This document shows, piece after piece, positions 1 through 5,824 of a stretch of DNA of 6,214 bases. This DNA is from Desulfurococcales archaeon (GTDB lineage: Archaea > Thermoproteota > Thermoprotei_A > Sulfolobales > Ignisphaeraceae): positions 1-6,214 of the forward strand of contig JAMOOB010000444.1 in NCBI GenBank assembly GCA_027066265.1, given 5' to 3'. Below the pieces are notes generated by a model. That model was not told where the DNA came from. It worked only from the letters and a program-made list of their open reading frames with translations, and did not search any database. Both the position numbers and the translations under genes were made by a program. Within the stretch, counting starts at the first letter, position 1. Each line of letters starts with the position of its first letter.

Positions 1-642
1 GAACCCGCCTTCGTCACCGACGTTTACAGCGCTTGCTCCATACGTTTCCTTCAGATAGCTCTTAAGGTGCTTGTATACCTCTACGGATGCTCTAAGAGCT
101 TCAGAAAACGAATCGAAATTCAGTGGTACTATTAGGAATTCTTGTACAGCCAGTTCGTTACCAGCGTGTGCTCCTCCGTTGATTATGTTGAGCATTGGTA
201 TGGGTAGAATGCGAGCCTTCGCCCCTCCCAAGTACTGGAAGAGCGGGATGCGTGCTGTTTCGGCGGCAGCCTTAGCTACAGCCATGCTCGTTGCGATCAT
301 AGCGTTGGCTCCCATCCTAGACTTGTTGGGGGTTCCATCCACTTCGCGTAGAACTCTATCGATATCTCGCTGCTTTCGGGAATCCATACCGATGATTGCA
401 GGTCCTAGGTATCTTCTAACGTTGTCAACAGCTTTCAGAACGCTTTTCCCTAAGAACTTCTTGGGATCGCCATCTCTTAACTCGATAGCTTCGTACTTAC
501 CCTTAGATGCGCCCGCAGGAGCTATTGCACGACCGATACCTCCACCCTTCGTAACGACGACTACCTCTACCGTGGGGTCACCACGAGAATCTAGCACCTG
601 TAATGCATCCACGAACTTTATTACGAATTCCTCGAAATTCAT
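1..642 (-). CDS. eno: Enolase (phosphopyruvate hydratase), N-terminal 214 residues, cut by window edge
   Basis: Enolase interconverts 2-phosphoglycerate and phosphoenolpyruvate in the cytoplasm, in glycolysis and gluconeogenesis. The minus strand reads open from an ATG at 642 to base 1, giving 214 residues, about half of a usual enolase of 410-430. Family landmarks are clear: the VLDSRGDPTVEV strand near residues 16-27, the flexible catalytic loop PAGASKGKYEA with Ser46, the substrate-binding NGGAHAGNELAVQEF stretch with His159 and Glu168, and VGDEGGF at 208-214 with Glu211. The last three correspond to yeast His159, Glu168 and Glu211. The metal-binding residues and catalytic lysines of the C-terminal barrel lie outside the window. 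The start is supported by a GAGGG ribosome site (649-653) six bases upstream and by the normal position of the DSRG motif. The gene is divergent from the zinc-ribbon gene. Identification is very secure; the truncation is a window artefact. Confidence 0.97.
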   Translation of the reverse strand, partial: MNFEEFVIKFVDALQVLDSRGDPTVEVVVVTKGGGIGRAIAPAGASKGKYEAIELRDGDPKKFLGKSVLKAVDNVRRYLGPAIIGMDSRKQRDIDRVLREVDGTPNKSRMGANAMIATSMAVAKAAAETARIPLFQYLGGAKARILPIPMLNIINGGAHAGNELAVQEFLIVPLNFDSFSEALRASVEVYKHLKSYLKETYGASAVNVGDEGGF

Positions 643-673
643 GTAGATCCCTCTTCCTAACTCGGAGGTTGAA

Positions 674-683
674 GAGATAAAGC
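674..683 (-). promoter_or_regulatory. Probable TATA box of enolase
   Basis: Read on the minus strand this is GCTTTATCTC, preceded by AGA, a plausible BRE/TATA element. Its centre is about 37 bases from the enolase ATG. With the usual archaeal TATA-to-start distance of about 25 bases, this predicts a leader of roughly 12 bases that just contains the GAGGG ribosome site. Nearly the same string (GCTTTTTATCTC) lies upstream of rpoK. The call is inferred from motif and spacing only. Confidence 0.5.
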
Positions 684-690
684 TCTAGAT
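679..690 (+). promoter_or_regulatory. Weak candidate promoter element of the zinc-ribbon/signal-peptidase operon
   Basis: AAAGCTCTAGAT on the plus strand loosely resembles the AAAGCTTATATAG promoter of the thermosome gene in this window and lies about 31 bases before the preferred ATG at 716. It overlaps the enolase TATA box on the other strand. The plus-strand reading GATAAAG (676-682) is an alternative AT-rich core. Neither is a good TATA match, so a promoter must be somewhere in this 73-base gap but its exact position is uncertain. Confidence 0.25.
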
Positions 691-705
691 GCTGGAACCC
701 CACTA

Positions 706-710
706 GGTGA
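706..710 (+). promoter_or_regulatory. Ribosome binding site that fixes the zinc-ribbon start
   Basis: GGTGA matches the archaeal 16S tail complement (GGAGGTGAT) and sits five bases before the ATG at 716. The alternative GTG start at 707 would lie inside this site and has no ribosome site of its own, so ATG 716 is preferred. Confidence 0.65.
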
Positions 711-715
711 AGTTC

Positions 716-1012
716 ATGAATGCGCGATTCACGTGTCCGAAATGTGGAGCTATCGTTAAGGAACCTGAAAAGACTTGGCAGCTAACGGCACCGATACCAG
801 ATCGTAAGGGTAGGATCACTGTAACGATAATGGGTATATTTGTTTGTCCTAACTGTGGTCATAGATGGAGAGGTGTGGTATCGAAGATTAAGGTAGGAGG
901 AGAAGAAGTTGAGGTAGAAGGTAGTGCAAGGAAATTCGATGTCTCGCCTCCACCAAAGCGTGAGGGTAAGGTAATAGAGCTAAGCATAGAGGAGATCCTT
1001 AGTGAAGAGTAA
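716..1012 (+). CDS. Small zinc-ribbon protein of unknown function
   Basis: A 98-residue protein with two CxxC knuckles, CPKCG at 7-11 and CPNCGHRW at 44-51, separated by 33 residues that read as a beta-hairpin (KTWQLTAPIPDRKGRITVTIMGIFVC). This is the layout of a four-cysteine zinc ribbon. The rest is a basic, valine-rich stretch (RGVVSKIKVGGEEVEVEG) and an acidic tail ending IEEILSEE. There is no signal peptide or membrane segment, so it should be cytoplasmic. Such ribbons bind nucleic acid or protein partners in archaeal transcription and translation proteins, but no specific function can be assigned. I do not recognise a named family; homologues in other crenarchaea are plausible. It lies divergently 73 bases from enolase, and its last 11 bases overlap the signal peptidase start, so the two are probably cotranscribed and translationally coupled. 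The ATG at 716 is preferred over the GTG at 707 because of the GGTGA site. Confidence 0.85.
   Translation: MNARFTCPKCGAIVKEPEKTWQLTAPIPDRKGRITVTIMGIFVCPNCGHRWRGVVSKIKVGGEEVEVEGSARKFDVSPPPKREGKVIELSIEEILSEE
989..994 (+). promoter_or_regulatory. Ribosome binding site for signal peptidase, inside the upstream gene
   Basis: GAGGAG within the last codons of the zinc-ribbon gene lies seven bases before the GTG at 1002. It supports that GTG as the true start and translation from a shared message. Confidence 0.65.
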
Positions 1013-1538
1013 GACGATACACAAACTAGAACACGTTCTTAACAATCTCTTTGACTGTTTAATAATCTTCGTATTGCTACTGTTGCTACTGTCGAATATA
1101 TCAAACAATGTATTCCATCGACCGATCCTCGCCGTAGTCAAAGGTATCAGTATGTATCCACTGCTTGAAGAAGGAGACATAGTGTTCATAGATCCAATGT
1201 ACTTCTCGAGCATTAACGTAGGCGATGTAATAGTGTTCCTAAACGATGAGAATCAGTTCGTGGTCCACCGAGTCGTAGCTATAATACGATGCAATGGTAC
1301 AGAGCTCTACGTAACCAAGGGCGATAACAAACCCACGTTGGATCCCTACGATATCGTGAGCCGGACGAGTATTAGATGCCCAGATCGATCTGAAGCTGTC
1401 GTAGAGGGTGTTTATAAAGGTACGAATCTTATGGAAGTATTGAAGCTATGTAGAGGAATAACGCTCGATCGCATTGTCGGCAAAGTTGTTGAGATCTGGA
1501 ACATGCCTATAAAGATCGTCGGCCTATGGATATCGTAG
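1002..1538 (+). CDS. Signal peptidase I, archaeal Sec11-like (family S26B)
   Basis: A membrane-anchored serine protease that removes signal peptides from proteins exported through Sec. The 178-residue product has one strong N-terminal membrane segment at about 18-31 (CLIIFVLLLLLLSN), followed by the conserved boxes: KGISMYPLLEEGDIVFI with nucleophile Ser50, VVHRVV with His89, and TKGDNKPTLD with Asp108 and Asp114. A histidine where bacterial enzymes have the general-base lysine, plus the two aspartates six residues apart, fits the archaeal/eukaryotic Sec11 type. The C-terminus ends soon after a final VGKVVEIW strand; I see no clear second membrane helix. Start: a GTG at 1002 with GAGGAG (989-994) seven bases upstream; it overlaps the zinc-ribbon gene by 11 bases, indicating coupling. 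Its last 32 bases overlap the convergent topoisomerase gene. Identification is firm. Confidence 0.95.
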   Translation: MKSKTIHKLEHVLNNLFDCLIIFVLLLLLLSNISNNVFHRPILAVVKGISMYPLLEEGDIVFIDPMYFSSINVGDVIVFLNDENQFVVHRVVAIIRCNGTELYVTKGDNKPTLDPYDIVSRTSIRCPDRSEAVVEGVYKGTNLMEVLKLCRGITLDRIVGKVVEIWNMPIKIVGLWIS

Positions 1539-3555
1539 TGAAAGATCGAAGAAGATACTCCGCTACCTCTCTAACAAATCTACCGCTTTTCTTGAGCGAA
1601 ACAAGTTTTTTCAAATACTCGCGCCATTCATATCCGGCACTTCGCCACATAGGAGCTTTCTCAAGGATACGCTTATACGCTTCGTAATGAAAGACGCAGA
1701 AACCATCCTTGTATGCAATTCTCTTGCATATACGACATGGTGGAGTGTTTCTAGAGGACTCGATGTACATACCAAATTCTTTAGCTATTACGTTACTCAT
1801 GCTCTTAAGTCTCTCCAAGTAGTTGGTAAGCAATGCTTTGGCTTCGTTAAGTACCTCTACGCAACGTAATCTACGTTGGCGAATCTGCTCTAAGTATTCC
1901 TCGAATTTCCTCGTAAGATCAACACTAGTTAACTCCGGCACGTATTTCTTCAGAATGTTTACTATGGCTATACCTAGATCGCTTGCCTCAGCACTCTTCT
2001 CTCTACGAACAATGTACTTCCTACGATATAGGGTCTCTATGATTTCGGCTCGAGTACTTTCGGTACCTATACCCTGCTCTTCCATCCATTTCAGTAAGCT
2101 ATAACGCGTGATTGCGGGTGGCGGTGATGTGAAGGTGAGTCTAAGCGTTGCTTTGGCGATGGGTAAAGTTCGTAGTGTTTTGATTAGGTTTAGCGGAAGT
2201 TCTCTTTCCTTAGGCTTAGAGAATGGGTAGTACCTATACCAGCCCAGTTGCACGATCCAGATACCTTCGAGTAGATACCTTCTTCCGTGCACATCGAGAA
2301 ACACCTTGACGTGCTTAAGACGAGCTGGGGATGCGAAGGTGGCTAGGTATCTACGAACAATGAGATCGTATATCTTCCTATGATGTGATGGTAGAGTTTT
2401 TTCAGGAAGCTCGCCCGTTGGATGGATTGCTGGATGTGCAGGATCTTCTTTCGGACCGTTGTGAGGTTTTAAAACTCCTCGACATTCTGCAAGAAGGGTT
2501 TCTACTAGATCACGATACTGAGGAGCTCTCTTTAGTTTTTCAAGTATTGCACGATTGTTGAGAGTTGGCGGTAGTCTTTGGCTATTGGTTCTCGGGTAGC
2601 TAATGAGGGCGTCTAGGTATAGATCTTCCGCGATCTGCTGTGTTCTATACGGCGAGATCCTGTGTATTCTATACGCTTCGTACTGTAGATCGGGTAGATT
2701 GAAGGGTGGTGGAGGTGGCACGATCTCCTCCTTAACCTCTACACGTTCTATTGTTGCTATGGGTCTCGATCTAACGAGACGTAGATATTCCTCAGCTTCC
2801 TTCCGCGATCTAAACGGTTCATCTAGGTTCGTAAGTAAGTACTGCGATCCTGCAATATCGACGTATATGAGAGGTACGATCAAGGGTTCCGGAACGTGAA
2901 GGGCTCGACTTAGGGTGACCTCGACAGCGTGAGCAAGTGTTGGTGTTTGGACACGCCCAGCGCTTAGAACAATTGGTTTGTCAAACTTTGCATAGAGATC
3001 CATGAGGGCTCGCGAAACGTTTATGCCCCACCACCAATCAAGGATGTGTCTACACTCACCTGCTTCAACCATCTCTAAATCTAGTCTTGACAGGTTTCTG
3101 AACGCATTCAGTATCTCTGCCGGTGTTAAGCTCGAGAACTTTGCTCGGAACGCTCTTCGGGGATCTCCTAGGAATGCTATTATTAGATACCCAATGAGCG
3201 AGCCTTCGATATCGTAATCGCAAGCGTTTATGTATAGATAAGCGTTGCGACAAAGCTTCTCGAGAACTTCCAAAAATCTCTTGGTGTGTTTAGCATCTTC
3301 GTCTACGAGGTACCGAGGAACCCATCTACAATCGAATACCGGGTAACCCTTCGTATCGCTGTGTAGTGTGTAGAGATGACCGGCAGCCGAAGAAATCACG
3401 TAATCACGACCCATCCACTTAACAATCCATACAGGTACGCGAGAAACATAGATCTTCCTAGCAGTAGAGGAACCTAATGCTCGAGCTATCTTCTCGGCAG
3501 CGCGAGGCTTCTCCGCTATAACTAGTACGTAGCTGGATGGCAGTGCTATGTGCAT
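1507..3555 (-). CDS. Type IA DNA topoisomerase, archaeal topoisomerase III/I type
   Basis: It relaxes or decatenates DNA by cutting one strand through a 5'-phosphotyrosine. Numbering from the ATG at 3555 (682 residues, close to known crenarchaeal Top3 enzymes of about 670): a TOPRIM domain with VIAEKP (Glu15) and ACDYDIEG (Asp113, Asp115, Glu117); a FSSLTPAEI segment near 140; LDWWWGINVSRAL near 172-184; GRVQTPTL near 200; the active site ISYPRTNS with Tyr320 and Arg322; HPAIHPTG near 374; and EEQGIGTESTRAEII near 492-506. A C-terminal C-x2-C-x9-C-x2-H finger (Cys607, Cys610, Cys620, His623) precedes a basic, aromatic-rich tail. There is no helicase part, so this is not reverse gyrase. A TTG at 3561 would add two residues; ATG is preferred, although no good ribosome site precedes either. 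It runs in the same direction as rpoK, 59 bases downstream of it, and its 3' end overlaps the signal peptidase gene. Confidence 0.95.
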   Translation of the reverse strand: MHIALPSSYVLVIAEKPRAAEKIARALGSSTARKIYVSRVPVWIVKWMGRDYVISSAAGHLYTLHSDTKGYPVFDCRWVPRYLVDEDAKHTKRFLEVLEKLCRNAYLYINACDYDIEGSLIGYLIIAFLGDPRRAFRAKFSSLTPAEILNAFRNLSRLDLEMVEAGECRHILDWWWGINVSRALMDLYAKFDKPIVLSAGRVQTPTLAHAVEVTLSRALHVPEPLIVPLIYVDIAGSQYLLTNLDEPFRSRKEAEEYLRLVRSRPIATIERVEVKEEIVPPPPPFNLPDLQYEAYRIHRISPYRTQQIAEDLYLDALISYPRTNSQRLPPTLNNRAILEKLKRAPQYRDLVETLLAECRGVLKPHNGPKEDPAHPAIHPTGELPEKTLPSHHRKIYDLIVRRYLATFASPARLKHVKVFLDVHGRRYLLEGIWIVQLGWYRYYPFSKPKERELPLNLIKTLRTLPIAKATLRLTFTSPPPAITRYSLLKWMEEQGIGTESTRAEIIETLYRRKYIVRREKSAEASDLGIAIVNILKKYVPELTSVDLTRKFEEYLEQIRQRRLRCVEVLNEAKALLTNYLERLKSMSNVIAKEFGMYIESSRNTPPCRICKRIAYKDGFCVFHYEAYKRILEKAPMWRSAGYEWREYLKKLVSLKKSGRFVREVAEYLLRSFTTISIGRRSL

Positions 3556-3581
3556 AGGCAACAGTGCTTCCCACGTATCGA

Positions 3582-3588
3582 GTTAAAC
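3582..3588 (-). promoter_or_regulatory. Possible TATA element of the topoisomerase gene
   Basis: Minus-strand GTTTAAC within CTATTTGTTTAACTCG is the most AT-rich part of the 59-base gap after rpoK. Its centre is about 30 bases before the ATG and 24 before the TTG, so a transcript from here would be nearly leaderless, which agrees with the absence of a Shine-Dalgarno site. Readthrough from rpoK is the alternative. Confidence 0.3.
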
Positions 3589-3614
3589 AAATAGCTGACG
3601 TTTAGGGTCGATGC

Positions 3615-3962
3615 CTAACTCTTGAATAGAGTTCGTATCAATTGTTGAACTCGTTCCTTCTTAGGACGTTCATGTTCAACTAATATCTTCACGGGTATCA
3701 GCTGGTACTCGCCATTAGGTTTCTCACGCTTTATAAGTATAGGTAGAACACCGTTCTCTAGTTCTAGCTCTGCTATTATCACGGGATCCTTGACTTCGAG
3801 CTTAGACACGTCTATTAGTGGAGGTGCACCCATGGCTAGCTGCAGTGCACGTGCGGCGATGATCCTAGCACGTTCGTATTTAGTAAGTCTTTTGGGTCCA
3901 ATCACTATCTCGTCTATCGAACGAGCAATGCGAGGATATGAAACCTTCGTTGCAGACTCCAT
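3615..3962 (-). CDS. rpoK: DNA-directed RNA polymerase subunit Rpo6 (K; omega/RPB6 homologue)
   Basis: A small core subunit that helps assemble and stabilise archaeal RNA polymerase; the homologue of bacterial omega and eukaryotic RPB6. The signature is plain: GPKRLTKYERARIIAARALQLAMGAP at about 22-47 and DPVIIAELELENGVLPILIKRE at about 59-80. An open frame runs up to 4028, but the ATG at 3962 is chosen because it has a GGTGGG ribosome site seven bases upstream and gives a 115-residue protein; the longer form would start inside the hairpin/promoter region and add 22 residues unlike the family. Even so, a basic tail (EHERPKKERVQQLIRTLFKS) extends past the conserved core, so it is somewhat longer than the roughly 95-residue Sulfolobus subunit. 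It lies 71 bases downstream of the thermosome gene, with its own promoter-like element. Confidence 0.95.
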   Translation of the reverse strand: MESATKVSYPRIARSIDEIVIGPKRLTKYERARIIAARALQLAMGAPPLIDVSKLEVKDPVIIAELELENGVLPILIKREKPNGEYQLIPVKILVEHERPKKERVQQLIRTLFKS

Positions 3963-3968
3963 TCTGAT

Positions 3969-3974
3969 CCCACC
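3969..3974 (-). promoter_or_regulatory. Ribosome binding site that fixes the rpoK start
   Basis: Minus-strand AGGTGGGATC upstream of the ATG at 3962 gives a good match (GGTGGG) to the archaeal Shine-Dalgarno sequence at normal spacing. It argues against the longer frame that begins at 4028. Confidence 0.65.
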
Positions 3975-4004
3975 TAACAAGAGGCGAGAAAAGCGACGTG
4001 AGTC

Positions 4005-4016
4005 GAGATAAAAAGC
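4005..4016 (-). promoter_or_regulatory. rpoK: Probable TATA box of rpoK
   Basis: Minus-strand GCTTTTTATCTC, preceded by AAAA, resembles the enolase element GCTTTATCTC with two extra T. Its centre is about 48 bases before the rpoK ATG, predicting a leader of about 22 bases with the GGTGGG site inside. The same T-run could act as an archaeal terminator for the thermosome gene. Confidence 0.45.
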
Positions 4017-4035
4017 TTTTGAATTCAAAGCTTTT
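4005..4035 (-). terminator. AT-rich hairpin plus T-run after the thermosome gene
   Basis: A perfect 9-base inverted repeat (arms 4011-4019 and 4027-4035, AAAAGCTTT / AAAGCTTTT) encloses a 7-base centre containing GAATTC. On the minus strand it begins in the thermosome stop codon and runs into GCTTTTTATC. Archaeal termination depends mainly on the T-run; the weak AT-rich stem may help little. It overlaps the predicted rpoK promoter. Confidence 0.4.
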
Positions 4036-5716
4036 AGAAGGACGAAGTCTTCTCCTCTTCTTCCTCTTCCTCCTTCTTCTTCTCCTTCTTTTCTTCCTCC
4101 TTCTTTGGTGCAGCAGCAATTACGTCGTCGATCTTCAGTATCGTCGTGGCAGCCTCAGTTGCGCTCTTTATCACCTGCTTCTTCACTATTACAGGTTCTA
4201 CAACGTTGATAGCAAACATGTCTTCGGCAATCTTGCCGTTGAGTACATCGATACCAGCAGCAATCTTACCCTCAGAGTGTAGCTTCCTTAGATCCATAAT
4301 CGTCTGGAGCGTATCCATACCAGCGGTCTGTGCGAGTATCGCTGGTATCTCTTCGAGAGCTTCTGCGAAGGCTAGGACAGCGAGCTGTTCGCGTCCGCTG
4401 ATGGTTTCTGCGTACTTCCTAAGTCTTAGAGCTAGCTCGATCTCGACAGCGCCACCTCCTGGCACAATCTTCGGATCTCTTAAGATGTTCCTCACGGCGT
4501 GTAGTGCATCGTTAATGCTTCTCTCTACCTCATCTAGTAGCATGTCGTTTGCTCCACGCAGTAGTATCGTGACAGCCTTCGGGTTCTTACAGCGCTCTAC
4601 GAACACCATCTTGTCGTTGCCGACTCTACGCTCCTCAACGAGTTCACAGTATCCTAGATCCTTCTCGGTTAGGTCTCGGATGCTGGTTACAATTCTTCCT
4701 CCGGTTGCTTTCTCTAGTTTCTCCATGTCGCTTCTCTTGACTCTTCTCACGGCCATGATTCCTTTCTTTGCTAGGTAGTGTTGCGCTACGTCGTCGATAC
4801 CTTTCTGACAAATAACAACGTTAGCACCAACACCAGCAATCTTCTCAACCATGTCGCGCAGTATGTTCTCCTTCTCTTCGAGGAACCTTCTCATCTGTAG
4901 CGGATCGTTTATCCTGATCTCTGCATCGATCTCCGGTTTCTCGATTTCGAGTGGACAGTCTAGCAAAGCAATCTTAGCATTCTCAACCCTTCTAGGCATA
5001 GCAGGATGCACAACCTCCTTATCAAGAACAATACCGTAGACAAGCATCGAGTCTAGTAGGCTTCCACCGTGCTTCTTGATTATCTGTACATTATCTAGGT
5101 CTACGTACCATCTATCTCCACGCTTCTCAGCGATCTGTCTAACAGCCTTCACAACGAGATCCGCCAGGTAGTCCCTAGCACCGTGTACAGCCTTGCTAGT
5201 TAGGGCGGATTTAGCAACCTTCTTCAGGATCTCGTCCGAGGACGGATCCTCGATATTCACGGTCTCGGCGATTTCGTGAGCTACCTTCGTTGCGTACTCT
5301 AGAGCCTTCTTGTATCCAGCAACGATGATCGTCGGATGCACATCCTTCTCGAGCAGTTCCTCAGCATTCTTCAGAAGCTCTCCAGCAAATATGACAGCGG
5401 TCTTAGTACCATCTCCAGCTTCCTCGTCCTGACCCTTAGCTACCTGTACCAACATTTTAGCTGCTGGATGCTGAACCTCCATCTTGTCGAGAATCGTGGC
5501 ACCGTCGTTGGTTATCGTGATGTCTCCTAGAGCATCGACGAGCATCTTATCCATTCCACGAGGTCCGTAGGTAGTCTTGATGATCTCGGCAACGGTTATC
5601 GCAGCCATCATGTTGGATCTGAGAGCATCCCTGCCAGCAGTCCTCGTAGTTCCTTCCTTCAGTATGATTACCGGGATCCCGGTTGGTTCGTAGGTGGGGG
5701 TAGTAGTAGCCGCCAT
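4034..5716 (-). CDS. Thermosome subunit (group II chaperonin, Hsp60/CCT family)
   Basis: An ATP-driven subunit of the double-ring cytoplasmic chaperonin that folds proteins and is abundant in hyperthermophiles. The 560-residue product is full length and has all the landmarks: KTTYGPRGMDKMLVD (47-61), DITITNDGATILDKMEVQHPAAKML (65-89), the nucleotide-site GDGTKTAVIFAGELL (101-115), LLRGANDMLLDEVERSINDALHAVRN (385-410), VPGGGAVEIELA (418-429) and GID after KIAAG (485-490). GDGTK replaces the more frequent GDGTT. The tail from about 537 is a run of Lys and Glu ending KTSSF, typical of flexible thermosome tails but strongly charged. Which paralogue (alpha, beta or other) cannot be settled. The ATG at 5716 has GGGTGAT upstream at normal spacing. 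It is the first of three minus-strand genes and is divergent from S17e. Confidence 0.98.
   Translation of the reverse strand: MAATTTPTYEPTGIPVIILKEGTTRTAGRDALRSNMMAAITVAEIIKTTYGPRGMDKMLVDALGDITITNDGATILDKMEVQHPAAKMLVQVAKGQDEEAGDGTKTAVIFAGELLKNAEELLEKDVHPTIIVAGYKKALEYATKVAHEIAETVNIEDPSSDEILKKVAKSALTSKAVHGARDYLADLVVKAVRQIAEKRGDRWYVDLDNVQIIKKHGGSLLDSMLVYGIVLDKEVVHPAMPRRVENAKIALLDCPLEIEKPEIDAEIRINDPLQMRRFLEEKENILRDMVEKIAGVGANVVICQKGIDDVAQHYLAKKGIMAVRRVKRSDMEKLEKATGGRIVTSIRDLTEKDLGYCELVEERRVGNDKMVFVERCKNPKAVTILLRGANDMLLDEVERSINDALHAVRNILRDPKIVPGGGAVEIELALRLRKYAETISGREQLAVLAFAEALEEIPAILAQTAGMDTLQTIMDLRKLHSEGKIAAGIDVLNGKIAEDMFAINVVEPVIVKKQVIKSATEAATTILKIDDVIAAAPKKEEEKKEKKKEEEEEEEKTSSF
4048..4106. 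repeat. 59-base uninterrupted pyrimidine tract (purine on the minus strand)
   Basis: The plus strand has only C and T over these 59 bases, mostly CTT/CCT units. It encodes the Lys/Glu-rich thermosome tail through GAA, GAG, AAG and AAA codons. It is low-complexity coding sequence rather than a dispersed repeat. Confidence 0.9.
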
Positions 5717-5750
5717 ACCACATCACCCAGCGTGTGATAGAGAGGGGTTC

Positions 5751-5762
5751 TATATAAGCTTT
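5751..5762 (-). promoter_or_regulatory. TATA box of the thermosome gene
   Basis: Minus-strand AAAGCTTATATA is the best TATA match in the window, with a purine-rich BRE-like flank. Its centre is about 38 bases before the thermosome ATG, predicting a leader of about 12 bases carrying the GGGTGAT ribosome site. Thermosome genes are commonly heat-induced, but I see no defined heat-shock operator here. Confidence 0.65.
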
Positions 5763-5770
5763 CATCGTAC

Positions 5771-5780
5771 TAACCTCATC
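5771..5780 (+). promoter_or_regulatory. TATA box of the S17e operon
   Basis: AAGGCTTATA is the near mirror image (9 of 10 bases) of the thermosome element AAAGCTTATA, eight bases away on the other strand. A start about 25 bases downstream falls at 5802-5804, right at an ATG in the S17e frame, or gives a 21-base leader before the GTG at 5825. Confidence 0.55.
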
Positions 5781-5824
5781 AAGGCTTATAGAGCTCTCTA
5801 TCGATGAGCTCGTGGGGATTGTGC

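Noticed and set aside
71..646. Open plus-strand frame of 191 residues
   Set aside because: It lies opposite the enolase gene, whose minus-strand translation has every active-site motif; the plus product is serine/proline/threonine-rich with no recognisable features.
716..1012. Identity of the zinc-ribbon protein as the chromatin protein Cren7
   Set aside because: Cren7 is about 60 residues, lacks the two CxxC knuckles and has a different beta-barrel sequence; only a short RKG-like string is similar.
1507..3555. Reverse gyrase
   Set aside because: The gene has only the topoisomerase part; there is no helicase-like N-terminal domain and the TOPRIM motif begins at residue 10.
3880..4119. Minus-strand frame starting with an Arg/Lys-rich run
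   Set aside because: It is a shifted reading of the purine-rich thermosome tail and the rpoK start; the low-complexity basic run is produced by the GA-rich strand.
4146..4778. Plus-strand frame of 210 residues opposite the thermosome gene
   Set aside because: An antisense shadow of a highly conserved gene; serine/leucine-rich with no domain signals.
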